64,000 nucleotides of DNA from Pedobacter metabolipauper (GTDB lineage Bacteria > Bacteroidota > Bacteroidia > Sphingobacteriales > Sphingobacteriaceae): contig NZ_SNYC01000004.1 of assembly GCF_004362715.1 (NCBI RefSeq), forward strand, positions 1 through 64,000. Reading direction: 5' to 3'. The position numbers and the translations under genes were made by a program. Shown piece after piece: positions 25,393-34,145 of the stretch. The notes below the pieces were generated by a model. That model made no database searches, was not told where the DNA came from, and saw only the letters and a list, made by a program, of their open reading frames with translations. The first letter of the stretch is position 1. The number at the start of each line of letters is the position of its first letter.

Positions 25393-26847
25393 ATGAATTG
25401 GATAATTGTCCTGGAAATTTTTTATGGCTTAATTGTAGCGGCCGTTTGTCTGCGGATCGTTTATGAAACCCGTTCCACGACAAAGACACTCGCCTACCTG
25501 ATGCTCACTGTCTTTTTACCCATTCTGGGAATGATCATCTATTTTTCTGTAGGCATCAATTACCGTAAGAATAAGCTCTACTCCAAAAAGATTATACAGG
25601 ATGCAGATCTGTTAACCCGGGTTCAGCAACAGATTACCCTTGTTTCTGAAAAGGCATTGGAACATGGCCCCAATGAAATGATCCGCTTTAAGAAACTTGC
25701 CCGCTTTCTGCTAAAAGATAGCTGGAGCCCATTATCTGGCGGAAACAAGGTGAAATTGCTGATCAATGGTGAACATAAATTTGAAGAAGTATTAAGTGCG
25801 TTAAGATCTGCACAACATCACATTCACATAGAGTACTATATTTTTGAAGATGATAAGATTGGTAATGAGATCAAAGATATCCTGATTGAAAAAGCAACGG
25901 CAGGCGTTACTGTCCGTTTTATATATGATGACTTTGGCAGTCGCTCCATTCGCAGCAAACTCGTTCCCGAATTAAAAAAAGCAGGCGTACAGGCATCTCC
26001 TTTTTACAGGATCTTATTTCTCCCTTTTGCCAACCGCCTGAATTACCGCAACCATCGTAAAATAATCATCATTGATGGCTGTACCGCTTTTACAGGTGGT
26101 ATTAATGTAAGTGATAATTATATCAATTATGGAGATGATGCAGAAAACCAGCTGTATTGGCGGGACACGCACATCCGCATTGACGGCCCGGGAACGTATT
26201 ACCTGCAATACCTGTTTATTGGCGACTGGAATTTCTGCTCTGAACAGCAGATTGATCCGGATGAAGATCTTTTTTGCCTCAATTCAAACCAGGAAAGTGA
26301 TGCCGTTCTGCAAATAGCGGCAAGCGGGCCGGATTCTGAAACACCTACCATCCTCCTATCTATCATAGAAGCCATCAATTTGGCCGAGAAAGAAATATGC
26401 ATCACATCGCCCTATTTTATCCCTGGCGAAAGCATGCTCGATGCACTAACCATTGCCGCATTAAGCGGGGTTAAGGTTAAGCTACTGGTTCCCGGAAAGT
26501 CTGATTCTGTGTTTGTAAACTGGGCTGCCCGTTCTTATTACATAGACCTGCTGGATGCCGGTATTGAAATTTACCTGTACCAGAAAGGATTTATCCATGC
26601 CAAGACAATGGTAGTAGACCAGCAGCTTGCCGTTGTTGGAACCGCTAATATGGACTTTCGCAGCTTTGAGCTGAACTTTGAAGTGAATACTATTTTATAC
26701 GATAGCGAGATAGCTGTGCAGCTGCAGCAGGTGTTTGATGCCGACTTGAAAGACGCGACTCAAATCCTTCCTGAACACTGGCTAAAGCGACCTTTATACA
26801 AACAACTTCCAGAAAAATTGGCCAGGCTTCTTTCTCCGTTACTGTAA
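25393..26847 (+). CDS. cls: Cardiolipin synthase (phospholipase D superfamily)
   Basis: The product has 484 residues from the ATG at 25393; the frame is open three codons further to a TTG. Two N-terminal membrane helices (WIIVLEIFYGLIVAAVCLRI and TKTLAYLMLTVFLPILGMII) are followed by the two HKD motifs of the family, NHRKIIIIDGCTAFTGGIN at about residue 220 and HAKTMVVDQQLAVVGTANMD at about 401. The enzyme joins two phosphatidylglycerol molecules into cardiolipin and glycerol at the inner membrane. The length is normal. It stands alone downstream of the A/B array. Confidence 0.92.
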   Translation: MNWIIVLEIFYGLIVAAVCLRIVYETRSTTKTLAYLMLTVFLPILGMIIYFSVGINYRKNKLYSKKIIQDADLLTRVQQQITLVSEKALEHGPNEMIRFKKLARFLLKDSWSPLSGGNKVKLLINGEHKFEEVLSALRSAQHHIHIEYYIFEDDKIGNEIKDILIEKATAGVTVRFIYDDFGSRSIRSKLVPELKKAGVQASPFYRILFLPFANRLNYRNHRKIIIIDGCTAFTGGINVSDNYINYGDDAENQLYWRDTHIRIDGPGTYYLQYLFIGDWNFCSEQQIDPDEDLFCLNSNQESDAVLQIAASGPDSETPTILLSIIEAINLAEKEICITSPYFIPGESMLDALTIAALSGVKVKLLVPGKSDSVFVNWAARSYYIDLLDAGIEIYLYQKGFIHAKTMVVDQQLAVVGTANMDFRSFELNFEVNTILYDSEIAVQLQQVFDADLKDATQILPEHWLKRPLYKQLPEKLARLLSPLL

Positions 26848-26872
26848 CAGCAAAATTACTGTAATCCAAGGC

Positions 26873-26906
26873 AAACATCAAATAAAGGCCTATTTATTTG
26901 ATGTTT
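26873..26906 (+). terminator. Hairpin after cardiolipin synthase
   Basis: AAACATCAAATAAA (26873-26886) is the perfect complement of TTTATTTGATGTTT (26893-26906), with a six-base loop. The 14-pair stem lies 26 bases after the cls stop. There is no long T run behind it, so it may terminate weakly or protect the 3' end of the message. Confidence 0.5.
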
Positions 26907-27173
26907 AGTTGAAAAACGACACATCCTCCTTTAAACAGATCATAAATAAATTTTATATTTAATTTATTATGATTATCAATTATTCAATTTATATCTCTAA
27001 AAATTAATTAATTGCTTAATTAATTGTATTACCTGTATCATTTGCACTATTCCTCCTGCATTTCAATAATACTACACGGCCTTTCAATAACTTTCTGAAA
27101 TAGAAAACTTTAGAGCTTTATGATGGCATCTGCTTTGCAAACTGCCTTGCAATTGAAAAACTCCAAATCTATA

Positions 27174-29213
27174 ATGAGAAAAAAAATTACTTTATCTACG
27201 GGTATTAATTCGTTGCGTCTGCCCCCGCATTTTTCTAAAACATTTACCATCCTGTTTTCTGCTTTTGTTCTGTTTGCTGCCTTGGTAACAAGCTGTAAAA
27301 AAGACGATTTCGAAGGGGAGATCATAGGCGTTTGTCCGGTTGTGGTTTCTACCGACCCAATGGATAAAGCAGTTGATGTTGCACTAAACAAACTGATCTC
27401 TATTACATTTAATACAGACATGGATCCGGCTACCATTAACAGCAATACCGTTACCATTAAACAAGGTACAACAGTAATTGCCGGTACATTAGCTGCAACC
27501 ACAGATGCAAAAACATTTACGTTTCTACCCACTACAGCATTGCTTCCATTTGTTGTTTACTCTGGTACGGTAACTACAGGCGCTGAAGATATTCTTCATA
27601 CGGCCATGGTTGATAATTACGTATGGAGCTTTACCACGATTCCTGCGGTTAGCCTATCAGTAGATCCTGCAATAGGCGGTACTGTAACTGGTGCAGGCTC
27701 TTTTGCACAAGGATCATCGGCTACGGTTGTAGCTACGCCAAGTGCGGGTTACACCTTTACCAGCTGGACAGAAAATGGAACGGTGGCATCTACCAGTCCG
27801 AGTTTCCAGTTTACTATGGCCGGTAACAAAGCGCTTGTAGCCAACTTTACCGTTATTCCTCCCGGAAGTTTTGCAGTAAACCTTTCATCAAGCCCTGCTG
27901 CTGGCGGAATAACAACCGGATCTGGTTCTTATGTAGTTGGAACACCGGTAACCATTACGGCTACCGCAAATGCTGGTTATACATTTGTTAACTGGACAGA
28001 GAATGGAGCTATAGCTTCTACAAGCTCAAGCTTCCAGTTTGTAATTGCATCTAACCGGACCCTGGTAGCCAATTACCGGTTGATCCCTGCTTCTCAGTTT
28101 GCGGTGATCTTATCATCAAGCCCTGCTGCCGGAGGAACAACAGACGGTGAAGGTTCTTACCCTTCCGGAACTTCGGTAACCATTACCGCAGCCGTAAATA
28201 CCGGATATACCTTTACCAGCTGGACGGACAAAGGAACAGGATTAGTAGTTTCTACCAGTCCGAACTATACCTTCGCCTTAGCCTCAAACAGAACGTTTGT
28301 TGCCAACTTTACCATCAGCACCTTTACGTTAACTGTAATTGCGCAAAACGGTACGGTAACGAGGAGTTCAACACAGGCTACCTACAATTACGGTACTGCC
28401 GTGATTCTTACAGCCACACCTGCCGCAGGTTATGTATTTAGTTCATGGAGCGGCAATGCTTCTGGAATTATAAATCCATTAACGGTACTGATGACTTCAA
28501 ACAAGACCATCACTGCTAACTTTACCCTCTTACCCGTAGGCCCATTGCCAATTAACCTTGGTACAGCAGGTGATTTTGGGATCCTGACTAAAACAGGAAT
28601 TTCTACCACTGGCATCACTTCATTAGCAGGTGATATTGGGGTGAGCCCGGCAGCAGCTACAGCCATTACAGGCTTTGGACTGATCATGGATACCAACGGA
28701 GAATCTTCACAAACACCAATTGTAACCGGTAAAGTGTATGCATCAGATTACGCAGCACCAACTCCGGCTAAGATGACGAGGGCCGTAAGTGATATGGAAA
28801 CTGCATTTACTACTGCAAATGGTCTGGTTACACCGGCTCCGATTGTTGGCATCTATGCAGGCGATATTAGCGGAAGGATCTTGCCTCCGGGGCTGTACAA
28901 ATGGGCTACGAGTGTATTGGTCTCCAATGCTGGCGTTACCTTAACCGGCGGACCAAATGACACCTGGGTATTCCAGATTTCACAAGACCTTATCATTAAC
29001 AACAGCGCTAAAATTACCTTATTGGGTGGTGCACAGGCCAAGAACATCTTCTGGATAGTTACCGGACAGGCTACACTCGGAACGAATGCTGATGTAAGCG
29101 GGATCATTATGAGTAAAACCCTGATCTCTTTAAACACGGGTGCTAAAGTTACGGGTAAATTATTGGCCCAGACTGCAGTTACTTTAAATGCGGCTACAGT
29201 TGTTCAACCTTAA
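27174..29213 (+). CDS. Ice-binding-like (DUF3494) surface lipoprotein with Ig-like and InlB-type repeats
   Basis: From the ATG at 27174 the product has 679 residues; an upstream in-frame ATG at 27120 would add 18 that look non-coding. A signal segment ends in a lipobox (LFAALVTSCKKDD). Then come a Big_5 Ig-like domain (STDPMDKAVDVALNKLISIT to NYVWSFTT), four bacterial repeats of about 75 residues each (SPAAGG...GSY..GT.VTITA......GYTF..W), and a C-terminal DUF3494 domain (INLGTAGDFGILTKTGISTT to VVQP). DUF3494 is the ice-binding beta-helix fold; it is also used for adhesion. The following OmpA-type gene is 23 bases away, so they form an operon. Confidence 0.88.
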   Translation: MRKKITLSTGINSLRLPPHFSKTFTILFSAFVLFAALVTSCKKDDFEGEIIGVCPVVVSTDPMDKAVDVALNKLISITFNTDMDPATINSNTVTIKQGTTVIAGTLAATTDAKTFTFLPTTALLPFVVYSGTVTTGAEDILHTAMVDNYVWSFTTIPAVSLSVDPAIGGTVTGAGSFAQGSSATVVATPSAGYTFTSWTENGTVASTSPSFQFTMAGNKALVANFTVIPPGSFAVNLSSSPAAGGITTGSGSYVVGTPVTITATANAGYTFVNWTENGAIASTSSSFQFVIASNRTLVANYRLIPASQFAVILSSSPAAGGTTDGEGSYPSGTSVTITAAVNTGYTFTSWTDKGTGLVVSTSPNYTFALASNRTFVANFTISTFTLTVIAQNGTVTRSSTQATYNYGTAVILTATPAAGYVFSSWSGNASGIINPLTVLMTSNKTITANFTLLPVGPLPINLGTAGDFGILTKTGISTTGITSLAGDIGVSPAAATAITGFGLIMDTNGESSQTPIVTGKVYASDYAAPTPAKMTRAVSDMETAFTTANGLVTPAPIVGIYAGDISGRILPPGLYKWATSVLVSNAGVTLTGGPNDTWVFQISQDLIINNSAKITLLGGAQAKNIFWIVTGQATLGTNADVSGIIMSKTLISLNTGAKVTGKLLAQTAVTLNAATVVQP

Positions 29214-29236
29214 TCACCAAATTAATTTAAAAATCT

Positions 29237-31180
29237 ATGTTACCCATAAATAAAACCATGCAAAAAACGATTATCTGCTGCCTGATGCTGCTGCTTGTAC
29301 AAATCAATGTAAAGGCGCAAACTGGTCAGCCTACCTGGTGGTTCGGTATATCCGGAGCTGCCAACGGGAATTTCTTCGATGGTACTACCCAAAAGCTAAA
29401 TAACTCGCTGCTTGTACCTACTGCATTTCATAAAGGCGACGGCGTACGTCCCTTCGGTTCCATCCTGGTTGAATACCGTCCAGGAAGCATCTGGGGAGGA
29501 GCGCTTAACCTGGGCTACGATGGTCGCGGTGGAAAGTTTAAAGATGTAGTTGCGCCATGTAATTGCCCGGCTACCTTAAAAACAAATACCAGTTACCTAA
29601 CCATAGAACCTAGTCTTCGGTTTAGTCCGGGTGGTGGCAACTTTTACCTTTTTGCCGGCCCAAGAGTGGGTTTAAACCTGCAGAAAGATTTTAACTATAC
29701 CCAGCTTAAACAAGCGAATACAGATGCTGAGTTTAGTGAAATGCGCAAAACACTGATCTCCGGACAAGTGGGTATGGGTTACGACATTCAGATGTCGTCG
29801 AAAACGAGTACCACTAAATTTGTAATCTCGCCATTTGTGTCATACCATCCTTATTTTGGACAGGATGTTAGAAACATAGAAAGCTGGTCTATGACCACCG
29901 TTAGAGCAGGTATTGCCCTTAAGCTTGGTAAAGGCAAGAAAGCTATTGAAAAAGAAGAAACCGTGCCGGCAGTAATTCCGGTAGCTGATGTTAATTTTGC
30001 TGTTCGTGCGCCTAAGGCCATCCTGGTAAAACGTATGGTTACAGAAACATTGCCCCTGCTTAATTATGTATTTTTTGATGAAGGTTCTGCTCAGGTTCCT
30101 TCACGATATATCACGTTGTCAAAAGACCAGGCCACTGGCTTTAAAGAAGAACAGTTACAGCAGGAAAGTGCAGAGAACAGCGCTGGCCGTTCTGCAAGAC
30201 AGTTAGCTGTTTATTATAATGTAATTAATATTATTGGTGATAGGATGCGGGCTAACCCATCTTCTTCTATCACATTGAGTGGTGCATCTTTAAAAGGCCC
30301 TGCTGAAGGCAGATCGTTTGCAGTTTCCATCAAGAAATACCTGGTAGAGACCTTTGGCATCCAGGATACGAGAATTGCTACTAACGGCCGTACTAAACCG
30401 CTGATCCCTTCTGAACAACCCGGAGGAACCAAAGAGCTTACCTTGCTTAGATCTGGTGACCGCAGGGTTGACATTCAAAGCAGCTCTCCGGAACTGATGA
30501 TGGAAGTGGGTGGCGACATGATGAAACCTATACAGATTAGTGCTACCCAATCTGACCCTACAGACAGCCATGTGATCTTTACGGTAGAGAAGGCCAATGA
30601 AGTGCTTAAATCTTATACCATAGACCTGACTGATCAGAACGGAACAGTTCAGCATTTTGGTCCTTTTACCAAAGGTCAGGAAAGTATCCCAGGCAAAACG
30701 ATTCTTGGAAGCAATGCAACAGGAGATTATAAAGTGGTTATGCTGGGTACCACTAAAGGCGGCGCAACGATCAGAAAAGAAAGTAACGTTCATTTAGATG
30801 CACAGCAGGAATTGTTAGAAACCGGTATGCGTTACAGCATCTTGTTTAACTTTAATAAGGCCAATACCATTGCTACTTATGAGCAGTTCTTAATCAATGT
30901 GGTAACACCGCTGATTACTGATGGATCTACAGTGATCATCCACGGCCATACTGATATAGTTGGCCCGGAAGATTACAATTATGAATTATCATTGAAAAGA
31001 GCTAAAGAAGCGCAGCAGATCATTGAAACTGCATTGACTAAAGCAGGAAAAACCAATGTGAAGTTTGAGACCAATGGTTTCGGCGAAGCAACGGATCGTT
31101 CTCCTTTTGAGAACAACCGTCCGGAAGAGCGGTTCTATAACAGGACTGTAATTATAGATATTGCACCTGCGAAGCAGTAA
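29237..31180 (+). CDS. Outer-membrane protein with OmpA-type peptidoglycan-binding domain
   Basis: The 647-residue product has a signal peptide (MQKTIICCLMLLLVQINVKA), an N-terminal beta-barrel (WWFGISGAANGNFFDG to IALKLGKG, about residues 30-235), a middle domain that looks like a degenerate OmpA domain (NYVFFDEGSAQVPSRY, then TRIATNGRTKPLIPSEQPGG), a strand-rich linker, and a complete C-terminal OmpA domain (YSILFNFNKANTIATYEQFL, GHTDIVGPEDYNYELSLKRA, NRPEERFYNRTVIIDI). It should span the outer membrane and grip peptidoglycan. As the second gene of the ice-binding operon it may anchor or export that lipoprotein (inference). Confidence 0.82.
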   Translation: MLPINKTMQKTIICCLMLLLVQINVKAQTGQPTWWFGISGAANGNFFDGTTQKLNNSLLVPTAFHKGDGVRPFGSILVEYRPGSIWGGALNLGYDGRGGKFKDVVAPCNCPATLKTNTSYLTIEPSLRFSPGGGNFYLFAGPRVGLNLQKDFNYTQLKQANTDAEFSEMRKTLISGQVGMGYDIQMSSKTSTTKFVISPFVSYHPYFGQDVRNIESWSMTTVRAGIALKLGKGKKAIEKEETVPAVIPVADVNFAVRAPKAILVKRMVTETLPLLNYVFFDEGSAQVPSRYITLSKDQATGFKEEQLQQESAENSAGRSARQLAVYYNVINIIGDRMRANPSSSITLSGASLKGPAEGRSFAVSIKKYLVETFGIQDTRIATNGRTKPLIPSEQPGGTKELTLLRSGDRRVDIQSSSPELMMEVGGDMMKPIQISATQSDPTDSHVIFTVEKANEVLKSYTIDLTDQNGTVQHFGPFTKGQESIPGKTILGSNATGDYKVVMLGTTKGGATIRKESNVHLDAQQELLETGMRYSILFNFNKANTIATYEQFLINVVTPLITDGSTVIIHGHTDIVGPEDYNYELSLKRAKEAQQIIETALTKAGKTNVKFETNGFGEATDRSPFENNRPEERFYNRTVIIDIAPAKQ

Positions 31181-31204
31181 TCATATATCAACCCATTAAT
31201 TTAC

Positions 31205-31236
31205 AAGCCATATCCGGAAACGGGTATGGCTTTTTA
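31205..31236 (+). terminator. Rho-independent terminator of the ice-binding/OmpA operon
   Basis: AAGCCATATCCG pairs with CGGGTATGGCTT (one G-T pair) around a GAAA tetraloop, and the right arm runs into TTTTT. It begins 25 bases after the OmpA-type stop codon. This is the best-formed simple terminator in the window. Confidence 0.85.
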
Positions 31237-31317
31237 TTAGAGGTGAACATCTTACCAATAGAATTGAGCCGTATTTAATGATTTATACCCGGCATGGCAG
31301 CTGGCTTAGGATAGATT

Positions 31318-31956
31318 TTATTTTAGGTTTGATTTTAAGAATGCGAGGGGATCATAGAAACGAAGATCCAATTGCTGCTTGTTCATGGTTAGCCAGCTTG
31401 CGCAGCCATAATCGTCAAAGCTTTTGCGGATCTCCAGGTGTAAGTGATGGTAGTCGCCACCGTATTTCTTTGACTCTTCAGGTGTAAACAAGCGCGCCAG
31501 TTTGGTACTTGCATTTACCTGTTGCCCATTAACCACATACACTTCCTTTAAATGTTTGTACGAAGAGAATAGCATAGTGCCGTTGGACTGCTTATGCTTT
31601 ACCACTACTGTTTTCTGATTTTCGCCTAAATGGATAGAGCAAACCACACCCTTTGCCATGGCGTAAACCGATACCAGCTTTGTTTTTGGCTTTGACGGAT
31701 TGATGTCTATCGCGGTATGTATATGACCTTTATAGTAGCTGTCCCGGTGATCCCCGAAGATGCTTACTACGCGAATCTGTTTGATGTCTTTTCTATTGGC
31801 CACATCAAACGGAAGCGACCAGCCGTCAACTACAGCTGCAGGATCAATAGCGGTGTAATAAGGTTTCCACCTGGCTTTATCACTTTCTATGGTAACCGGG
31901 GCGTATAGGCTTAGCCATAAGGCTAATACAATGGATAAGGTAGTTTTGAGCATCAT
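31318..31956 (-). CDS. M23 (LytM) family peptidase
   Basis: The 212-residue product has a signal peptide (LKTTLSIVLALWLSLYAPVT) and the LytM zinc-binding pattern: HTAIDINPSKPKTKLVSVYA (H...D) and HHLHLEIRK (HxH), with GVVCSIHLGENQKTVVVKH between them. Such enzymes cut peptidoglycan peptide bridges in the periplasm. There is no SH3 or LysM domain, so it is a bare catalytic domain. It converges with the terminator of the preceding operon. Confidence 0.85.
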   Translation of the reverse strand: MMLKTTLSIVLALWLSLYAPVTIESDKARWKPYYTAIDPAAVVDGWSLPFDVANRKDIKQIRVVSIFGDHRDSYYKGHIHTAIDINPSKPKTKLVSVYAMAKGVVCSIHLGENQKTVVVKHKQSNGTMLFSSYKHLKEVYVVNGQQVNASTKLARLFTPEESKKYGGDYHHLHLEIRKSFDDYGCASWLTMNKQQLDLRFYDPLAFLKSNLK

Positions 31957-32128
31957 TATTTAAAGAGTTAAATTTTCACCGGTTTATTTTAGCTATTACT
32001 TACCAGATTGTCCCTCACAATATATGAATTTGTCCCCGCAGGAATAATCTATTTATGCTGTTTTTTGTAAGACCTTTAATATCGCATTCGCGGATGAAAG
32101 GGAAGCTAACATAAACCAAATATAAATT

Positions 32129-32950
32129 ATGAAAAAATTAACCCTAATCATCATTGGACTGCTATGCCATACCATGATCTCTTCCTGTAAAAAAGAAACG
32201 GAAAAACAAATTAACCCTGAGCAGATTGTAAAGAAAACAAGTGCTATTGCCCTTGTTTCATGGGAAACTGTCATTCCTACAAGCTCCTTTAGTTCATTCA
32301 GCACCTATTGGAACAACTTATATCCATGGGGATCGGACCACAATGGAACAGCCAGAATGAGAACTCAGAATATCGCGGTCTCTGCCGGGGTATTGACATT
32401 TACCAGCGCCCCAACATCCGGCGTAGGGAACAGTGTAAAAGACCCTTATCTGCCCATACACTACTATTCAGGTGCCGTTCATGCAAAAGCAATTCCGATA
32501 GTTAATGATGCGTATCCTAAATGGAGATTTTCAGCAGAAGTACAAAGTGCATCACAAGTGGGAACCTGGCCGGCCTGGTGGATTACAGGGGCCGACTCCT
32601 GGCCTCCGGAAAGCGATATCATGGAGTTTAAAGGAAGTACCACTACCTGGACAAATACCTATAAAAACCCAAGCGGAGGATGGTCAAGCCAGGGACATGT
32701 CATTTCAAGTCCGGGTAACTGGCATACATATACCGCCTACCTTACTAAATTAAATGCAACCGATGTAACCATTGAATATTGGATTGACGGAACCTTAAAG
32801 GCTACGCATACCGGAGCGAATTTTGTTGGAAAACGTTTTAACATTATTCTTAACTACCAGATGGAAGGATCTTCCGGATCTCCAGGACCAACCGGAACTA
32901 CTTATATGAAAGTCCGGAATGTTCATGTTCAAAAAAGTGCCACGTTGTAA
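32129..32950 (+). CDS. GH16-like (laminarinase fold) lipoprotein
   Basis: The 273-residue product has a lipoprotein signal (MKKLTLIIIGLLCHTMISSC, Cys20) and a concanavalin-like domain. The GH16 catalytic pattern ExDxxE is seen as WPPESDIMEFKG at about residues 155-166, preceded by WPAWWITGADSW, which is typical of the substrate-cleft edge. The C-terminal strands (TIEYWIDGTLKATHTGANFV) complete the sandwich. It probably cleaves beta-1,3 or beta-1,4 glucan- or galactan-type polysaccharides at the cell surface; the exact substrate is not readable. No SusCD pair lies next to it. Confidence 0.82.
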   Translation: MKKLTLIIIGLLCHTMISSCKKETEKQINPEQIVKKTSAIALVSWETVIPTSSFSSFSTYWNNLYPWGSDHNGTARMRTQNIAVSAGVLTFTSAPTSGVGNSVKDPYLPIHYYSGAVHAKAIPIVNDAYPKWRFSAEVQSASQVGTWPAWWITGADSWPPESDIMEFKGSTTTWTNTYKNPSGGWSSQGHVISSPGNWHTYTAYLTKLNATDVTIEYWIDGTLKATHTGANFVGKRFNIILNYQMEGSSGSPGPTGTTYMKVRNVHVQKSATL

Positions 32951-33007
32951 AATAAATTAATCATCCTTCAGCTTCCCTGTATCCACTTGCGAATTATTGT
33001 TCAATAA

Positions 33008-33040
33008 AAAAGGCAGTCTCATCCAAGCACTGCCTTTTTC
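33008..33040 (+). terminator. Rho-independent terminator after the GH16-like gene
   Basis: AAAAAGGCAGT pairs with ACTGCCTTTTT around an 11-base loop, about 57 bases after the GH16-like stop codon. Both strands would carry a T run. Confidence 0.85.
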
Positions 33041-33433
33041 TAACCAAATATAAACCCAGTATGAACGGGATTTTTGTCTTTAAGGTAAATCGAATTACCT
33101 GTTTGTATCTTTATTAAGGAAACAACTCCGCTGTTTCACACTACAAATATAGTAATTATTTCTAATAGTGTATAAAATACACTAAGTATTTTTAAAATAT
33201 TTTATAGCTATACGTTTTAAAAGGATGAATCAACCTAAAAAACTGCATTTAAATAACGTTAAGGCACTATTTTGATTCATTATTTTTTTTCATAAAAATT
33301 GATCTCAACTGAAAAAACAAGCTAAATCCATTAATTATTTTTAAAAAGCAATCATAAAACTATTTTACTGAACGGTATAATACCCGACATCAAAAGCCAA
33401 CTTCATAAGATTATCCAATAAAAAGCGTACAAG
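33041..33433. other. AT-rich intergenic stretch without a gene
   Basis: Between the terminator of the GH16-like gene and the promoter of the Pal-like gene lie about 390 bases with no coding-looking frame on either strand. Runs of A and T dominate. I saw no hairpin, RNA gene or repeat that I could support. A long 5' untranslated or regulatory region is possible but not visible. Confidence 0.5.
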
Positions 33434-33466
33434 TTTTGGATTTAAAAAACGTTATAATTAGTATTG
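33434..33466 (+). promoter_or_regulatory. Bacteroidota-type promoter of the Pal-like lipoprotein gene
   Basis: TTTTG at 33434-33438 and TAGTATTG at 33459-33466 are 20 bases apart, close to the Bacteroidota consensus (TTTG, 19-21 bases, TAnnTTTG; one mismatch). The predicted transcript would begin near 33473, about 57 bases before the ATG. Confidence 0.55.
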
Positions 33467-33529
33467 TTGCGAAATGCATGGAAGCATGCAGGACACACAC
33501 AAACAATTAAACATTAAACACTTTAACAA

Positions 33530-34063
33530 ATGAAACAAACAAAGAACCTTTTACTTATTGCGCTGATTGCCATCTTATGCACGTCACTGTATTCTTGTAA
33601 AACAAAAAAACTGGCAGCCAAGCCTGCAACTCCAGCAGTAACCACAGCTCCCGAGCCGGCCCCAACACAACCAGCTCCGCCTGCTCAGGTAGAAAAAGTA
33701 GTGGAGAAACCTGCAGAGGTTGAAAAACCAGATTTTAATTTCAGGAACATCCAGTTTGAATTTAACTCTGATGTATTGAAAACTTCTTCATTCTCCATCC
33801 TGGATAAAGCCGTTACAGAAATGAAAAAAGATGTTTCTACTAGCTTTATACTTAACGGGCACTCTTCTGCTGAAGGAACTCCTGAACGCAACCTGTCTTT
33901 ATCAGTAGACCGCGCCAACTCCGTTAAATCTTACCTTGTAAATGCCGGTCTTAATGCGAGCCGTTTTACCGTAAAAGGTTTCGGTGAGAAAGAACCTGTA
34001 ACTTCTAACACGACCGAAGAAGGAAGGGTTTTAAACAGACGTGTAGAGATCAAAACGAACTAG
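33530..34063 (+). CDS. OmpA-domain lipoprotein (Pal-like)
   Basis: The 177-residue product has a lipoprotein signal (LLLIALIAILCTSLYSCKTK, Cys23), a Pro/Ala/Glu-rich linker (about residues 30-65) and a complete OmpA domain: FRNIQFEFNSDVLKTSSFSI, LNGHSSAEGTPERNLSLSVD, FGEKEPVTSNTTEEGRVLNR. It should hang from the outer membrane and bind peptidoglycan through the conserved Asp and Arg of the domain. No Tol genes are adjacent, so it is not called pal. It has its own promoter and terminator. Confidence 0.9.
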   Translation: MKQTKNLLLIALIAILCTSLYSCKTKKLAAKPATPAVTTAPEPAPTQPAPPAQVEKVVEKPAEVEKPDFNFRNIQFEFNSDVLKTSSFSILDKAVTEMKKDVSTSFILNGHSSAEGTPERNLSLSVDRANSVKSYLVNAGLNASRFTVKGFGEKEPVTSNTTEEGRVLNRRVEIKTN

Positions 34064-34089
34064 ATCCATTTATATACAAGTTATTAAAC

Positions 34090-34130
34090 AAAAAAAGGCT
34101 GGTGATCAAATGATCACCAGCCTTTTTTTT
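34090..34130. terminator. Strong bidirectional terminator between convergent genes
   Basis: A run of A then GGCTGGTGATCA pairs with TGATCACCAGCC and a run of eight T, leaving a two-base loop. The stem of about 19 pairs ends in a T run on both strands and sits between two convergent genes. Confidence 0.92.
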
Positions 34131-34145
34131 AAGATTATTCTGTGC

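Noticed and set aside
30290..30793. A 167-codon minus-strand open frame opposite the OmpA-type gene
   Set aside because: It lies wholly inside a gene with clear domains on the other strand, and its translation has no recognisable structure.
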